Source of the DNA: UBA3855 sp045546475
GTDB taxonomy: Bacteria > Bacillota > Clostridia > Oscillospirales > Ruminococcaceae
Reading direction: 5' to 3'
Assembly: GCA_045546475.1 (NCBI GenBank)
Contig: JAZQCT010000014.1
Span: 1 to 64,000 of the forward strand
Length of the DNA: 64,000 nucleotides
Of the stretch, positions 5,893 through 14,574 are shown piece after piece. The notes beneath the pieces are model-generated. The model was not told the origin of the DNA. It saw only the letters and a program-made list of their open reading frames with translations, and searched no databases. How positions within the stretch are numbered: the stretch's first letter is position 1; every line of letters starts with the position of its first letter. The position numbers and the translations under genes were made by a program.

Positions 5893-8109
5893 TTATACGG
5901 GGAGGGTCGGTACCAGACCGATCGTATGCTTCAGGATGATCAGTGCATCCGAAGCAGAAGGCGTGCCGTCGCCGTCAACGTCTGCATTCTTTCTTCCCTG
6001 CTCGGAAAGCGGCTCACCGGTCAGGAGGTTCTTGTTCAGTGTCAGAACGTCCAGAATATCAACGGCATTGTCGCCATTGGTGTCGCCGTATACCTGAGGC
6101 GTATCTGTGCTGACATCCTCTGTGGTAGTGGTTGTTTCCTCAGTTGTGGTAGTTGCTTCAGTTGTCGTCGTTTCTTCCGTTGCGGTCGTTTCCTCCGGAT
6201 CAGTCGGATCAGTCGTGCCGTCAGCTTCCGTATATACAACAACGGAATCAATAATGAATCTGCCGCAGTCGATCCACCATACGCCGAACTTCAGCTCACC
6301 GCCGTATTCAAGCTGGATGATCTCCTTTGTGGCATCGTCGATGTCCCATGTGATCGTACCGGACGCATCGCCGAGGTACTCTTCCATATCACTGCTCTGT
6401 GTCCAGTAATCGGGCTCTACGCTGGTGGAGCTGCCGAACGCACCCTGCCATGTACCAACACAAGGCTGTGCATTTGCATTCTTGGAAATGTTTACCTCAA
6501 CCTTGTACGGTCTTTCGCCCTCCGGAATACCGAAGCTTGCCCATTCCCAGCCGATCATCTTCTCAGTCATGGAACCGTAGTTATACTTTTCGCCGAGCTC
6601 GAGTGTGTACTTGCCAGCACCTTCCGGGATATCCGGCTCTGTTTCACTCGGGAGTGTCTCATCCGGATCGGGGGCTACAGAATCGCTGTTGTAGATCTTA
6701 GTAACGCCGGTAATGCTGGATTCTACAGAACCTGTTCCATAGATGGAGTACAGACCAGCAGCTGCGCCGACCAGACCTGCGTTGTAGTCACAGGCTACCT
6801 CGTTGCAGACATAATCCTGAATGCTGTCTTCATATGTGCCGCTTGCATCGGAAGGACCGCCGACGAGTGCGCCGACCAAAACCTTGCCGTTTGTGGGACT
6901 GATTGCTGTTGCACTGTTAAATTCAGACCAGCCCATGTAGCCGGATGCTGCTCTGTGGTGCGCATTCTTTGCAGAATTATCAGCAAAGCCGATGACAAAG
7001 CAGGTATTTGCAGGATTGTTGCCCAGCAGATAGTTCATCTGACCCTGGCACCATGCAGAATAGTCTGCATCGGAGTTCTTGGTCGCAACCAAAGCACACA
7101 TCTGCATTGCAGCGTTCAGTCTTGCGCTGCCCCACTTATCCATGAAGAAATAGGAATTCGGATCTGTGCACTTGCTGCTCAGATAGCTGTTTACCTTGCT
7201 CCAGTCACCGGTGATATGTGCATATACGGATGCTGCACCAAGACCTACGTTCTCCCAGCCATGTACCCAGCCGATATACTGCTGCTGCTTTGCTGCGCAG
7301 TCGCTCTTATAGGATTCTTCATTGGTTGCAAGGTACAGCCAGCCTGCTGCCCATGCCTGCTCATCCGTGCAGTCCTTACTGCCGTAGAAGCCGGTCGGAC
7401 CATCTGTTGCGATGGAGTTGTACTTTGTGGAGAAGGCATAGAGTGCCTTTGCATAGGTCAGATCCTCTTCGTTGCCGAAGTTGATGTAGTTCAGTGCCAG
7501 TGCCGCTGCATATTCAGCTGCGATGTCACTTGCACTGTTGGTTGTCCAGTACTGTGTACGGGTGTTGCCCTGCTTCTCAGGCGGACCCCAGTAGGAATGG
7601 TCAGTGTCGCCGTTGCCCTTCTGATAGCAGAAGTTGGTAACATTGCCGCTGTCATCAAGCTGTGTGGAAGCCTTGAAGAACTTTGCTGCATAGTCCGTCA
7701 GGGTCTTCAGATGTGCAGTCTGACCAGTTGCCTCATAAGCATCCTTAAATTCATAGTAGCTCCAGCCCAGTGTGGAGAAGGAATAACCGAGAGGCTGACC
7801 AAAGATCGCATGGTCGCCCGCGTCATGGAAGCCGCCGTCTGCGTCATCGGCAGTATGGCAGTCGCTTCTCCAGTCAAGACCGGTCGTTTCGCTTACCGCA
7901 TTACCGCACATATTTGCATCATAGAAATACATGGAGTACTGCAGAAGCTTTGCATAGTTGTCCGTGTCAGCTGCGGAGGCAGTCATCATAGGGGATGCCG
8001 CAGCGCGTCCTGCTGCCTGCTCCGGGAGTGCTGCCGGTGCCGCCAATGCGGACACTGCGAACAGTGCGCTGGCAAGGGCAGCCTTGATCCTGCTTGTGTT
8101 TCTCTTCAT
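5893..8109 (-). CDS. GH9 cellulase with carbohydrate-binding-like module and dockerin
   Basis: This 738-residue secreted endoglucanase-type enzyme inverts beta-1,4-glucan linkages and is probably bound in a cellulosome. In order: a signal/Ala-rich leader (1-47), the GH9 catalytic domain (about 48-462) with DAGDH at 96-100 (catalytic base Asp), HHR at 384-386 and NE at 436-437 (catalytic acid), a Trp-rich beta module (about 500-615) that I take as a carbohydrate-binding module, a Thr/Glu linker (about 620-665), and a dockerin (about 668-738; GDTNGDNAVDILDV and DVDGDGTPSASD). The start at 8109 has GGAAGG upstream. It is a close paralog of the next gene in the same orientation. Confidence 0.93.
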   Translation of the reverse strand: MKRNTSRIKAALASALFAVSALAAPAALPEQAAGRAAASPMMTASAADTDNYAKLLQYSMYFYDANMCGNAVSETTGLDWRSDCHTADDADGGFHDAGDHAIFGQPLGYSFSTLGWSYYEFKDAYEATGQTAHLKTLTDYAAKFFKASTQLDDSGNVTNFCYQKGNGDTDHSYWGPPEKQGNTRTQYWTTNSASDIAAEYAAALALNYINFGNEEDLTYAKALYAFSTKYNSIATDGPTGFYGSKDCTDEQAWAAGWLYLATNEESYKSDCAAKQQQYIGWVHGWENVGLGAASVYAHITGDWSKVNSYLSSKCTDPNSYFFMDKWGSARLNAAMQMCALVATKNSDADYSAWCQGQMNYLLGNNPANTCFVIGFADNSAKNAHHRAASGYMGWSEFNSATAISPTNGKVLVGALVGGPSDASGTYEDSIQDYVCNEVACDYNAGLVGAAAGLYSIYGTGSVESSITGVTKIYNSDSVAPDPDETLPSETEPDIPEGAGKYTLELGEKYNYGSMTEKMIGWEWASFGIPEGERPYKVEVNISKNANAQPCVGTWQGAFGSSTSVEPDYWTQSSDMEEYLGDASGTITWDIDDATKEIIQLEYGGELKFGVWWIDCGRFIIDSVVVYTEADGTTDPTDPEETTATEETTTTEATTTTEETTTTTEDVSTDTPQVYGDTNGDNAVDILDVLTLNKNLLTGEPLSEQGRKNADVDGDGTPSASDALIILKHTIGLVPTLPV

Positions 8110-8278
8110 AATACATACCTTCCTTTTTTCGGGACTCATTCTCACAAAATACTGTAACATTCCTGTCAGGAGATAAAGCCCCATGAAATTTATCGTCACT
8201 GCGATCCCTCTAACCATCGCAGAAACAGAACAAATGTGTTTTCAATCTTTTGCACAAAGAAATTGCATCACTTGTATT

Positions 8279-8301
8279 TATTATACACTATTTTTCACAA
8301 A
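8279..8301 (-). promoter_or_regulatory. Conserved promoter box of GH9-1
   Basis: On the minus strand this reads TTTGTGAAAAATAGTG followed by TATAATA, about 170 bases before the start. All 23 bases recur at 11285-11307, a similar distance before the paralogous GH9 gene. The -35 region is weak, which suggests an activator. Confidence 0.6.
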
Positions 8302-8403
8302 GAATGATGAATATAATATGTATATTCTGTTTTCAAAATATGAATAATCGTTTTTTGTGACATTTGCCTTTTTTTAAGCGGATAGCCATTCCCCTTTTCT
8401 GTT

Positions 8404-8457
8404 TTTTGCACAAATCTCACGCAGAACTATCGTATATCTCTCTGTTTTTTGTACAAA
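8404..8457. promoter_or_regulatory. Repeated TTTTGYACAAA motif
   Basis: Copies TTTTGCACAAA (8404-8414) and TTTTGTACAAA (8447-8457) are spaced 43 bases apart, each preceded by CTGTT. A third copy is at 8248-8258. The arms TTTTG and CAAAA are palindromic, as expected of a dimeric regulator's site. The role is inferred only. Confidence 0.35.
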
Positions 8458-8520
8458 ACGAGCAGGACGCATACTGGAGTTGTTGTGCTTTTATTGATAA
8501 ATTATGAATTGATAGCTTGA

Positions 8521-8548
8521 AACGCCCCATGCACATGCATGGGGCGTT
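8521..8548 (-). terminator. Terminator of GH9-2
   Basis: A perfect stem AACGCCCCATGC/GCATGGGGCGTT with a 4-base loop lies 27 bases past the GH9-2 stop. The following T tract is short (TTTCAAG). Confidence 0.7.
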
Positions 8549-8574
8549 TCGGTGTAAAAGAGAGATTGGAATTA

Positions 8575-11139
8575 TCAGTTTTCAGGAAGTTCCCCAACGC
8601 CGATGGTTGCCTTGAGGATCATGAGTGCGTCGGACGCATCCGGCATACCGTTCTTGTTCACATCCGCATTGCGCCTTCCTGCGTCGCTCAGCGGCGCACC
8701 TGTCAGCAGGTTCTTGTTGAGCGTCAGTACATCCAGGATGCTGACCTCACCGTCACCGTTCACATCACCATATACAACAGGTGTTGTTTCTGTCTGGGTC
8801 GTAGTAGTTTCTTCCTGAGTCGTAGTAGTTTCAGGTTTTGTGGTGGTAGTTTCTTCCTGCGTTGTGGTGGTTGCAGGCTTCGTGGTGGTGGTTTCTTCCT
8901 GTGTTGTGGTCGTTGCAGGCTTTGTGGTGGTGGTTTCTTCCTGCGTTGTGGTGGTTGCAGGCTTCGTGGTGGTGGTTTCTTCCTGTGTTGTGGTCGTTGC
9001 AGGCTTTGTGGTGGTGGTTTCTTCCTGTGTTGTGGTGGTTGCAGGCTTTGTGGTGGTTGTCTCTTCCTGTGTTGTGGTAGTTTCAGGCTTTGTGGTGGTA
9101 GTCTCTTCCTGTGTTGTGGTAGTAGTTGTTGTCGTAGTTGTGGTAGTGGTTGTTGTTGTCGTTGTAGTTGTGGTAGTGGTAGTTGTTGTCGTCGTTGTGG
9201 TAGTAGTTGTAGTTTCTTCCGTGGTCGTGGTGGTTTCTTCTGTTGTTGTTTCTTCCGCTGGCACTTCATACTCGAATGTGATCGTATCCACATTCATCGT
9301 GGTGGCATTTGTCCACCACAGACCGAACATGAAGGAGCCATTGTTGTCCACATATTCACTGACGGAGGAAGTATCCAGCACGATGGAACCGCTTGTGCCA
9401 AGGGAAACGGAGCCGTCCTGCTGATACCAGTTGTTTGCATTGTAGCCGGACTTCATATTCAGACCGCAGCCGTACTGCACATCACCCAGGCTATTGGAGG
9501 AGCTGACATTCACAGTCACGCTCTTCAGAATGGCATTATAGGGAATATAGCTCGACAGCGGCACATTCAGTACCTTGTTGTCACCGGAGCAGTCAAGTGT
9601 ATGATCAATGGTCACAGTTACGCTGCCGTCCTCCGTGATCACGGAAGCTGTTGTCTCAGTGCTGTCCTCGCTTTCATCCGTTGAGGGTGCGGTGGTTTCG
9701 CCGGGGGTCACCTCGATCTGGGTGTTACTGCCGTAGACGGTCTCCACGCCGGTGATACTGGAATCCATTGTACCGCTTCCGTAGATCTCGTACAGACCGG
9801 CAGCCGCGCCGACAATGGCAGCATTGAAATCACAGGCAACCTCATTGCAGGTGTAGTCCTTAATGGAGTCTGTGTAGCTGCCGCTTGCATTGGAGGGACC
9901 GCCGACCAGCGCGCCGATCAGGACGTGACCATCAGAAGCATGTGTGCTGGTGCTGTTGTATTCATCCCAGCCGGTGATACCGGAGGCTGCTCTGTGATGG
10001 GGATTCTTGGAGGAATTATCTTCAAAGCCCACAACAAAACAGGTGTTGGCGGGATTATTGCCGAGGATGTAATCCATCTGCCCTCTGCACCATTCGGAAT
10101 AGTCCGCAGAGGAATGCTTCTGTGCTGCAAGTGCGCACATCTGCATGGCGGTGTTCAGTCTTGCGCTGCCCCATGCATCCATAAAGAAATAGGAGTTGGG
10201 ATCGGTGCACTGACCGCTCAGATAGTTGTTGACCTTATTCCAGTTGCCCGTAATATGAGCATAAACTGCAGCTGCACCAAGTCCGACGTTATCCCAGCCA
10301 TGCGTCCATCCGATATAAGATGGCTGCTTGGAAGCGCAGTCGTTCTTATAGCTGGACTCGCCGGTTGCAAGATAGAGCCATCCCGCTGCCCATGCCTGGT
10401 CGTCCGTATAGCTGCTCGACTTATAGAAGCCGCTCGGACCATCGGTAGCAACCTGATTATACTTTGTAGAGAAGGCATACAGAGCCTTTGCATAGGTCAG
10501 ATCCTCTTCATTGCCGAAATTGATATAGTTAAGTGCCAGGGCTGCCGCATATTCTGCTGCAATGTCGCTTGCGCCGCTGGAGGTCCAGTACTGCTGGCGG
10601 TCATTGGTCTGCTCCTCCGGGCTGCCCCAATAAGCGTGATCCACATCACCGTTGCCCTTCTGGTAGCAGAAATTGCTGACGCTGCCGCTGGAGTCCAGAA
10701 CGGTGGAATTGCGGAAAAATTCACAGAAATGATCCATGATCGCCTTCAGATGCGCGGTCTGTCCGAGTGCATCATAGGTATCCTTAAACTCATAATAGCC
10801 CCATGCCAATGTGGAAGCGGAGAAGCCCTGCGGCAGACCAAACATAGCATGGTCGCCGGCATCGTGGAAACCGCCGTCCGCGTCGTCCGCAGTGTGGCAG
10901 TCCCCTCTCCAGTCCATCTGGCTTCGCTCGGCGGCGTTGGTGCCGCACATATTGGCATCGTAAAAATACAATGTGTGCTGCAGAAGTCTTGCATAATCAT
11001 CATTAACATCTGCGGCAGATACCGTCATGGGTACGCTGTATGACGGTTCTGCAGCCTGCATCGGTGCTGCAAATGCACTGATTGCAAATACACCTGCTGC
11101 CAATGCAGCTCTGACTCTCTTCATTTTCTGTTCTAACAT
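8575..11139 (-). CDS. GH9 cellulase with carbohydrate-binding-like module, long Thr linker and dockerin
   Basis: This 854-residue secreted enzyme parallels GH9-1: signal peptide (about 1-30), GH9 domain (about 45-460; DAGDH at 93-97, an HHR motif near 380, an NEVACDFN acid motif near 432), a beta-sandwich module (about 505-625) unlike that of GH9-1, then about 150 residues of Thr-rich linker, and a dockerin (about 788-854; GDVNGDGEVSILDV and DVNKNGMPDASD). The linker has a run of roughly 38 Thr followed by seven TTTTKP(A/E)TTTTQEE units. I chose the ATG at 11139 (AAAGG 10 bases upstream) over the GTG at 11148. The tandem paralogs suggest duplication with module swapping. Confidence 0.92.
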   Translation of the reverse strand: MLEQKMKRVRAALAAGVFAISAFAAPMQAAEPSYSVPMTVSAADVNDDYARLLQHTLYFYDANMCGTNAAERSQMDWRGDCHTADDADGGFHDAGDHAMFGLPQGFSASTLAWGYYEFKDTYDALGQTAHLKAIMDHFCEFFRNSTVLDSSGSVSNFCYQKGNGDVDHAYWGSPEEQTNDRQQYWTSSGASDIAAEYAAALALNYINFGNEEDLTYAKALYAFSTKYNQVATDGPSGFYKSSSYTDDQAWAAGWLYLATGESSYKNDCASKQPSYIGWTHGWDNVGLGAAAVYAHITGNWNKVNNYLSGQCTDPNSYFFMDAWGSARLNTAMQMCALAAQKHSSADYSEWCRGQMDYILGNNPANTCFVVGFEDNSSKNPHHRAASGITGWDEYNSTSTHASDGHVLIGALVGGPSNASGSYTDSIKDYTCNEVACDFNAAIVGAAAGLYEIYGSGTMDSSITGVETVYGSNTQIEVTPGETTAPSTDESEDSTETTASVITEDGSVTVTIDHTLDCSGDNKVLNVPLSSYIPYNAILKSVTVNVSSSNSLGDVQYGCGLNMKSGYNANNWYQQDGSVSLGTSGSIVLDTSSVSEYVDNNGSFMFGLWWTNATTMNVDTITFEYEVPAEETTTEETTTTTEETTTTTTTTTTTTTTTTTTTTTTTTTTTTTTTTTTQEETTTTKPETTTTQEETTTTKPATTTTQEETTTTKPATTTTQEETTTTKPATTTTQEETTTTKPATTTTQEETTTTKPATTTTQEETTTTKPETTTTQEETTTTQTETTPVVYGDVNGDGEVSILDVLTLNKNLLTGAPLSDAGRRNADVNKNGMPDASDALMILKATIGVGELPEN
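8790..9250. repeat. Coding tandem repeat: 42-bp units plus a poly-Thr codon tract
   Basis: About seven 42-bp units encode TTTTKP(A/E)TTTTQEE. Next to them is a run of roughly 38 Thr codons at about 9110-9220. Units alternate silent variants (TTC/TTT, GTC/GTG on the plus strand), which points to recent unit duplication. The tract lies inside the GH9-2 linker and its length probably varies between strains. Confidence 0.85.
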
Positions 11140-11284
11140 ACTTGACACTACCTTTCCAAATAGAGTTCGCAGAGTTTTTTCTGCGAAGGATGTTTGGATT
11201 TCTTCCGTCCCAATCTACCGTTTGTATTTTTCATTTTCTTCTCATATCTGCGGGGGCTGTCAAATTTTCTCCCCATCTGTCATC

Positions 11285-11307
11285 TATTATACACTATTTT
11301 TCACAAA
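11285..11307 (-). promoter_or_regulatory. Conserved promoter box of GH9-2
   Basis: This is identical over 23 bases to 8279-8301, with a TATAAT core, about 150 bases before the GH9-2 start. Confidence 0.6.
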
Positions 11308-11680
11308 AGATTTTACATTTTTTACATATTTTGTATGCACAAATTGTGAACAGCGTATTTTTGTAAAATACGCATCTAAAACCTTTTCGTAATAACGAAA
11401 ATTATGGATAATATATAAATCCGCAATAGTTATATTCTGTTTTTATAGAATATATCTATTTTGACTCTCTTATTAATTAGCTCGTTATATGAATCTTTTG
11501 TAAATTGATTATGGTTCTTAATGTTACCACACTAAAATCCAATAACAGGTTACAAAACGCATTTGCATTTCAACTATTTGTATAACCCGCGTCGTTCAGA
11601 AACCAATTTAGCTAATTTTTCTGAAAATTTAGCTTCCTAATTTTTTGTTCACAAAAATATAACTATTTTTCAAAAACCTC

Positions 11681-11709
11681 TTGACATTTCGTTCAAAATG
11701 TCTTACAAT
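11681..11709 (+). promoter_or_regulatory. SigA-type promoter of GH9-3
   Basis: TTGACA (11681-11686), a 17-base spacer and TACAAT (11704-11709) lie 60 bases before the start at 11769. Confidence 0.75.
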
Positions 11710-11768
11710 GTATTGTATAAAGAATTATCGTTATTTCTGTAAGTAAAAAAATGAAAAGAGGGGTTCCT

Positions 11769-14297
11769 ATGAAGAGAAAAAATTTACTTAAACGTGTTCT
11801 TTCCCTGCTCACCAGCGCTGCTCTGCTCGTGCCGATGACGGTCTCCGCAGCGGAAACGGACGCAGGCACAGAAACGGCAGCGGAGGTAGAAGTCAACTTT
11901 GCGAAAGCACTCCAGCTTTCCATGTACTTCTACGATGCCAACAAGTGCGGTCCCGGCATTACCGGCGGCAATCTGGACTGGCGCGGCGACTGCCATGTGG
12001 AGGATGCAGCAGTACCGCTGATCCCCATGGGCGAGGATTTCAAGGGTACGAACCTGTCACAGGAATTTATCGACGAGCACAAGGACATTCTCGATCCCGA
12101 CGGTGACGGTACGATCGACGTTGCAGGCGGTGTGCACGATGCCGGCGACCATGTCAAATTCTGTCTGCCCGGCAGCTATGCGGCATCGACCGTGGGCTGG
12201 GGTTATTATGAATTCCGTGATTCCTACATCGACGCAGGTCTGCAGTGGCATATTGAAGACATCCTGCACTGGATGAACGACTACTATCTCAAGTGCCTGT
12301 ACTACGATGAGAACGGCGATGTTCTGGCATTCTGCTATCAGGTCGGCGAGGGCAACATCGACCATAACTACTGGATCGCACCGGAGCTGCAGAATGAGAA
12401 TCTGCTGGATTTCGCAAGACCTGCCTATTTTGCAACCGTGGAAACTCCCGCATCCGATATGTGTGCAGGCGTTTCTGCATCGCTGGCTGTGAACTACCTG
12501 AACTTCAAGGAAACCGAGCCGGAATATGCGGAAGAATCCCTGAATGCGGCGATCAAGCTGTATGAATTTGCAGTCAAGACGCATTCCGAGGTAGAGGGTA
12601 CGACCACTGTTACCAGCCTCGGCTATGACGGCGGCTTCTATACCTCCAGCTATGACTATGACGAGCTGGCATGGGCGGCAGTGTGGCTCTATGAGTGTAC
12701 CGGCAATTATGATTATATCGAGGACATCATCCGTGTGGATGAAACCGTGACCGGCGATATGGGCGCACATCCGTACACGGGCTATCTGAAGAGAATCATT
12801 TCCGACACCGGCAACTGCTGGCAGAATATCTGGGTGCACTGCTGGGATACCGTCTGGGGCGGCGTATTTGCAAAGCTTGCGCCGATCACGAATACTCGCC
12901 GTGACTGGTACATTTTCCGCTGGAATCTGGAATACTGGTCGGGCATGACACCGGAGGATGCGGCAAATGCAGCATTTGAAGTGCCGGTAACGGAACACAA
13001 GTACTTCGGACCGGATGACACCCTCTGGAATACGACCATTACACCGGAAGAAATCGCCGATCTGCCGCCGACGGACGGTGCATGGCTGGCAAAGACACCG
13101 GCAGGCTTCTCCATGCTGAATGAATACGGCTCTGCAAGATACGATGCAGCCGCACAGCTGGAGGCTCTGGTTTATGCAAAGGAAACAGGCGACATGACCT
13201 TTGCAGACTGGGCATACGGACAGATGGAGTATATTATGGGCGATAATCCCCTGAACCGCGCGTACATTGTCGGCTATGATCTGGAGAATGGCGCGTGCCA
13301 TCCGCATCACCGTGCATCCCACGGTTCCAAGACCCTGAGCGCACTCGATCCAGTCGATCAGGTACACGTCCTCTGGGGCGCACTGGTCGGCGGTCCCGAT
13401 TCTGATGACTTCCATGTGGACGATACCAACGACTATATCTATAATGAAGTTGCCGTGGACTACAATGCCGCATTCGTCGGCGCATCCGCAGGTCTGTATC
13501 ATTACTACGGCAAGGAAGCCGGACACGAAGCAGATCCGAATCTCCCCATTCCCGAAACCGAGATGAAGGATGAGATCCGTGAATACTACATCGAAGCCCG
13601 TGCCGTACAGGAAAACACCGCACGTTCGCAGATCGAGGTGAAGATCTATAACGACACATTCCTGCCGCCGCATTATGTGGATGATATCAAGTGCCGCTAC
13701 TTCTTTAATGTGAGCGAACTCGTCGCAGCAGGACAGTCGGTGGATGACGTGATCGTGGATGTATTCTATGATGAAGAAAATGCCAACACCAACGGCGAAT
13801 CCTTCGCAACCATTTCCGATCCGGTCAAGTGGGATGACAACGGCACATACTATGTGGAAATCAGTTGGGAAGGCTGTGAATTCTACGGCGACAGAGTATT
13901 CCATTTCGGTCTGATTGCGGATATGGATGAAAACTTCGAAACCAACTGGGATCCGACTGATGACTACAGCCGTGAGGGCATCGAGCTGAGCGAAGAAGAG
14001 CTGTTCCTGACAGAGCGCATTCCGGTCTATGTAAATGACGAGCTGGTATGGGGCGCAGAGCCTGCAGGCGGCACGGAAGAGCCGGCGGATGCGGTTTACG
14101 GCGATGTCAACGAAGATGGTGACGTAAACATTCTGGACGTGCTTACCCTGAACAAGAATCTGCTGGTCGGCGAAAAGCTCACCGCACAGGGCAAGCTCAA
14201 TGCGGATGTTGACTGCGACGGTACACCTTCCTCCGCGGATGCCCTGAACATCCTCAAATTTACGATCGGCGCAGTGAAAGAACTGCCGGTAGCATAA
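11769..14297 (+). CDS. GH9 cellulase with CBM3 module and dockerin (processive endoglucanase type)
   Basis: This 842-residue secreted protein has a signal peptide (1-28), a GH9 domain (about 43-585) with the DPDGDGTIDVAGG loop before DAGDH (124-128), HHR near 513 and NEVAVDYN near 559, then a module (about 595-740) with the CBM3 pattern (YFFNVSEL, VKWDDNGTYYVEISW, NWDPTDDYS), and a dockerin (about 775-842; GDVNEDGDVNILDV and DVDCDGTPSSAD). In known enzymes GH9 plus CBM3c gives processive attack on crystalline cellulose. AGAGGGG five bases before 11769 decides the start over the ATG at 11751. It is transcribed divergently from the other two GH9 genes. Confidence 0.93.
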   Translation: MKRKNLLKRVLSLLTSAALLVPMTVSAAETDAGTETAAEVEVNFAKALQLSMYFYDANKCGPGITGGNLDWRGDCHVEDAAVPLIPMGEDFKGTNLSQEFIDEHKDILDPDGDGTIDVAGGVHDAGDHVKFCLPGSYAASTVGWGYYEFRDSYIDAGLQWHIEDILHWMNDYYLKCLYYDENGDVLAFCYQVGEGNIDHNYWIAPELQNENLLDFARPAYFATVETPASDMCAGVSASLAVNYLNFKETEPEYAEESLNAAIKLYEFAVKTHSEVEGTTTVTSLGYDGGFYTSSYDYDELAWAAVWLYECTGNYDYIEDIIRVDETVTGDMGAHPYTGYLKRIISDTGNCWQNIWVHCWDTVWGGVFAKLAPITNTRRDWYIFRWNLEYWSGMTPEDAANAAFEVPVTEHKYFGPDDTLWNTTITPEEIADLPPTDGAWLAKTPAGFSMLNEYGSARYDAAAQLEALVYAKETGDMTFADWAYGQMEYIMGDNPLNRAYIVGYDLENGACHPHHRASHGSKTLSALDPVDQVHVLWGALVGGPDSDDFHVDDTNDYIYNEVAVDYNAAFVGASAGLYHYYGKEAGHEADPNLPIPETEMKDEIREYYIEARAVQENTARSQIEVKIYNDTFLPPHYVDDIKCRYFFNVSELVAAGQSVDDVIVDVFYDEENANTNGESFATISDPVKWDDNGTYYVEISWEGCEFYGDRVFHFGLIADMDENFETNWDPTDDYSREGIELSEEELFLTERIPVYVNDELVWGAEPAGGTEEPADAVYGDVNEDGDVNILDVLTLNKNLLVGEKLTAQGKLNADVDCDGTPSSADALNILKFTIGAVKELPVA

Positions 14298-14314
14298 TAA
14301 CCTTTCTGCACTTT

Positions 14315-14340
14315 GAAGCCCCTCCGTATGGTGGGGCTTC
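14315..14340 (+). terminator. Terminator of GH9-3
   Basis: Stem GAAGCCCC/GGGGCTTC (14315-14322 with 14333-14340) lies 18 bases past the stop, followed by TATATTTG. Confidence 0.65.
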
Positions 14341-14399
14341 TATATTTGTGCAGTTTTGGGGAACAGTATGATACAAATTCAGCTGACGCAGTCAGAGGC

Positions 14400-14445
14400 T
14401 CTCTAAATCCCTATGTCTACAGGGTTTAGAGAATTAGTATGAAAA
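14400..14445. repeat. Hairpin and short dispersed motif
   Basis: An imperfect dyad (TCTCTAAATCCC against GGGTTTAGAGA) is followed by GAATTAGTATGAAA. The segment GTTTAGAG(A/G)ATTAGTAT also occurs at 222-238. It may be one end of a small repeat. Confidence 0.4.
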
Positions 14446-14479
14446 ACGAAGATACCATAGAAAACGATTTAGGTACTTC

Positions 14480-14529
14480 GTCAAGAATCCGGTGGGATTC
14501 TTGACAAAACGACGTAATTATGCTATCAT
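14480..14529 (+). promoter_or_regulatory. Exporter-operon promoter overlapped by an operator-like palindrome
   Basis: TTGACA (14501-14506), 17 bases, TATCAT (14524-14529). The -35 hexamer forms part of a perfect 11-bp inverted repeat GTCAAGAATCC/GGATTCTTGAC (14480-14490 with 14495-14505), a plausible operator. Confidence 0.65.
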
Positions 14530-14543
14530 TGAAACAGGAAGCT

Positions 14544-14574
14544 GTACAGAAAAGCGGTTCTGTACCCGCTTTTT
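14544..14574 (+). promoter_or_regulatory. Attenuator-like switch in the exporter leader
   Basis: Two mutually exclusive hairpins lie at the very start of the predicted transcript. One is the anti-terminator-type stem GTACAGAA/TTCTGTAC (14544-14551 with 14558-14565). The other is the terminator-type stem AAAAGCGG/CCGCTTTT (14550-14557 with 14666-type pairing partner at 14566-14573), ending in five T. The layout fits transcription attenuation. The ligand or protein is unknown. Confidence 0.5.

Larger units (their letters stand above)
8110..8574. other. Intergenic region between the two tandem GH9 genes
   Basis: No gene is seen. It holds the GH9-2 terminator (8521-8548), a 23-bp box with a TATAAT-like core at 8279-8301 that is identical to one before GH9-2, and three copies of a TTTTG(C/T)ACAAA motif at 8248, 8404 and 8447. 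Confidence 0.7.
11140..11768. other. Divergent regulatory region between GH9-2 and GH9-3
   Basis: This is about 630 bases, very AT-rich, with no gene. It contains the conserved GH9 box (11285-11307), two perfect palindromes (GCGTATTTT/AAAATACGC at 11353-11373; TTTTCGT/ACGAAAA at 11384-11401), an AGCTAA..TTTAGCT dyad near 11610-11633, and the GH9-3 promoter (11681-11709). Confidence 0.7.

Noticed and set aside
5872..8157. 761-codon plus-strand open frame opposite GH9-1, very Cys-rich
   Set aside because: It is exactly antisense to the GH9 catalytic gene. Its odd composition (Cys, Ile, Val runs) is what the complement of GH9 codons gives, and it has no ribosome binding site or domain.
8790..9250. 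CRISPR-like regular repeats
   Set aside because: The 42-bp units are contiguous without unique spacers and encode the in-frame Thr linker.
8840..9424. Poly-Val frame with VVVVSSC repeats
   Set aside because: The complement of the Thr/Lys/Pro linker codons of GH9-2, not a membrane protein.
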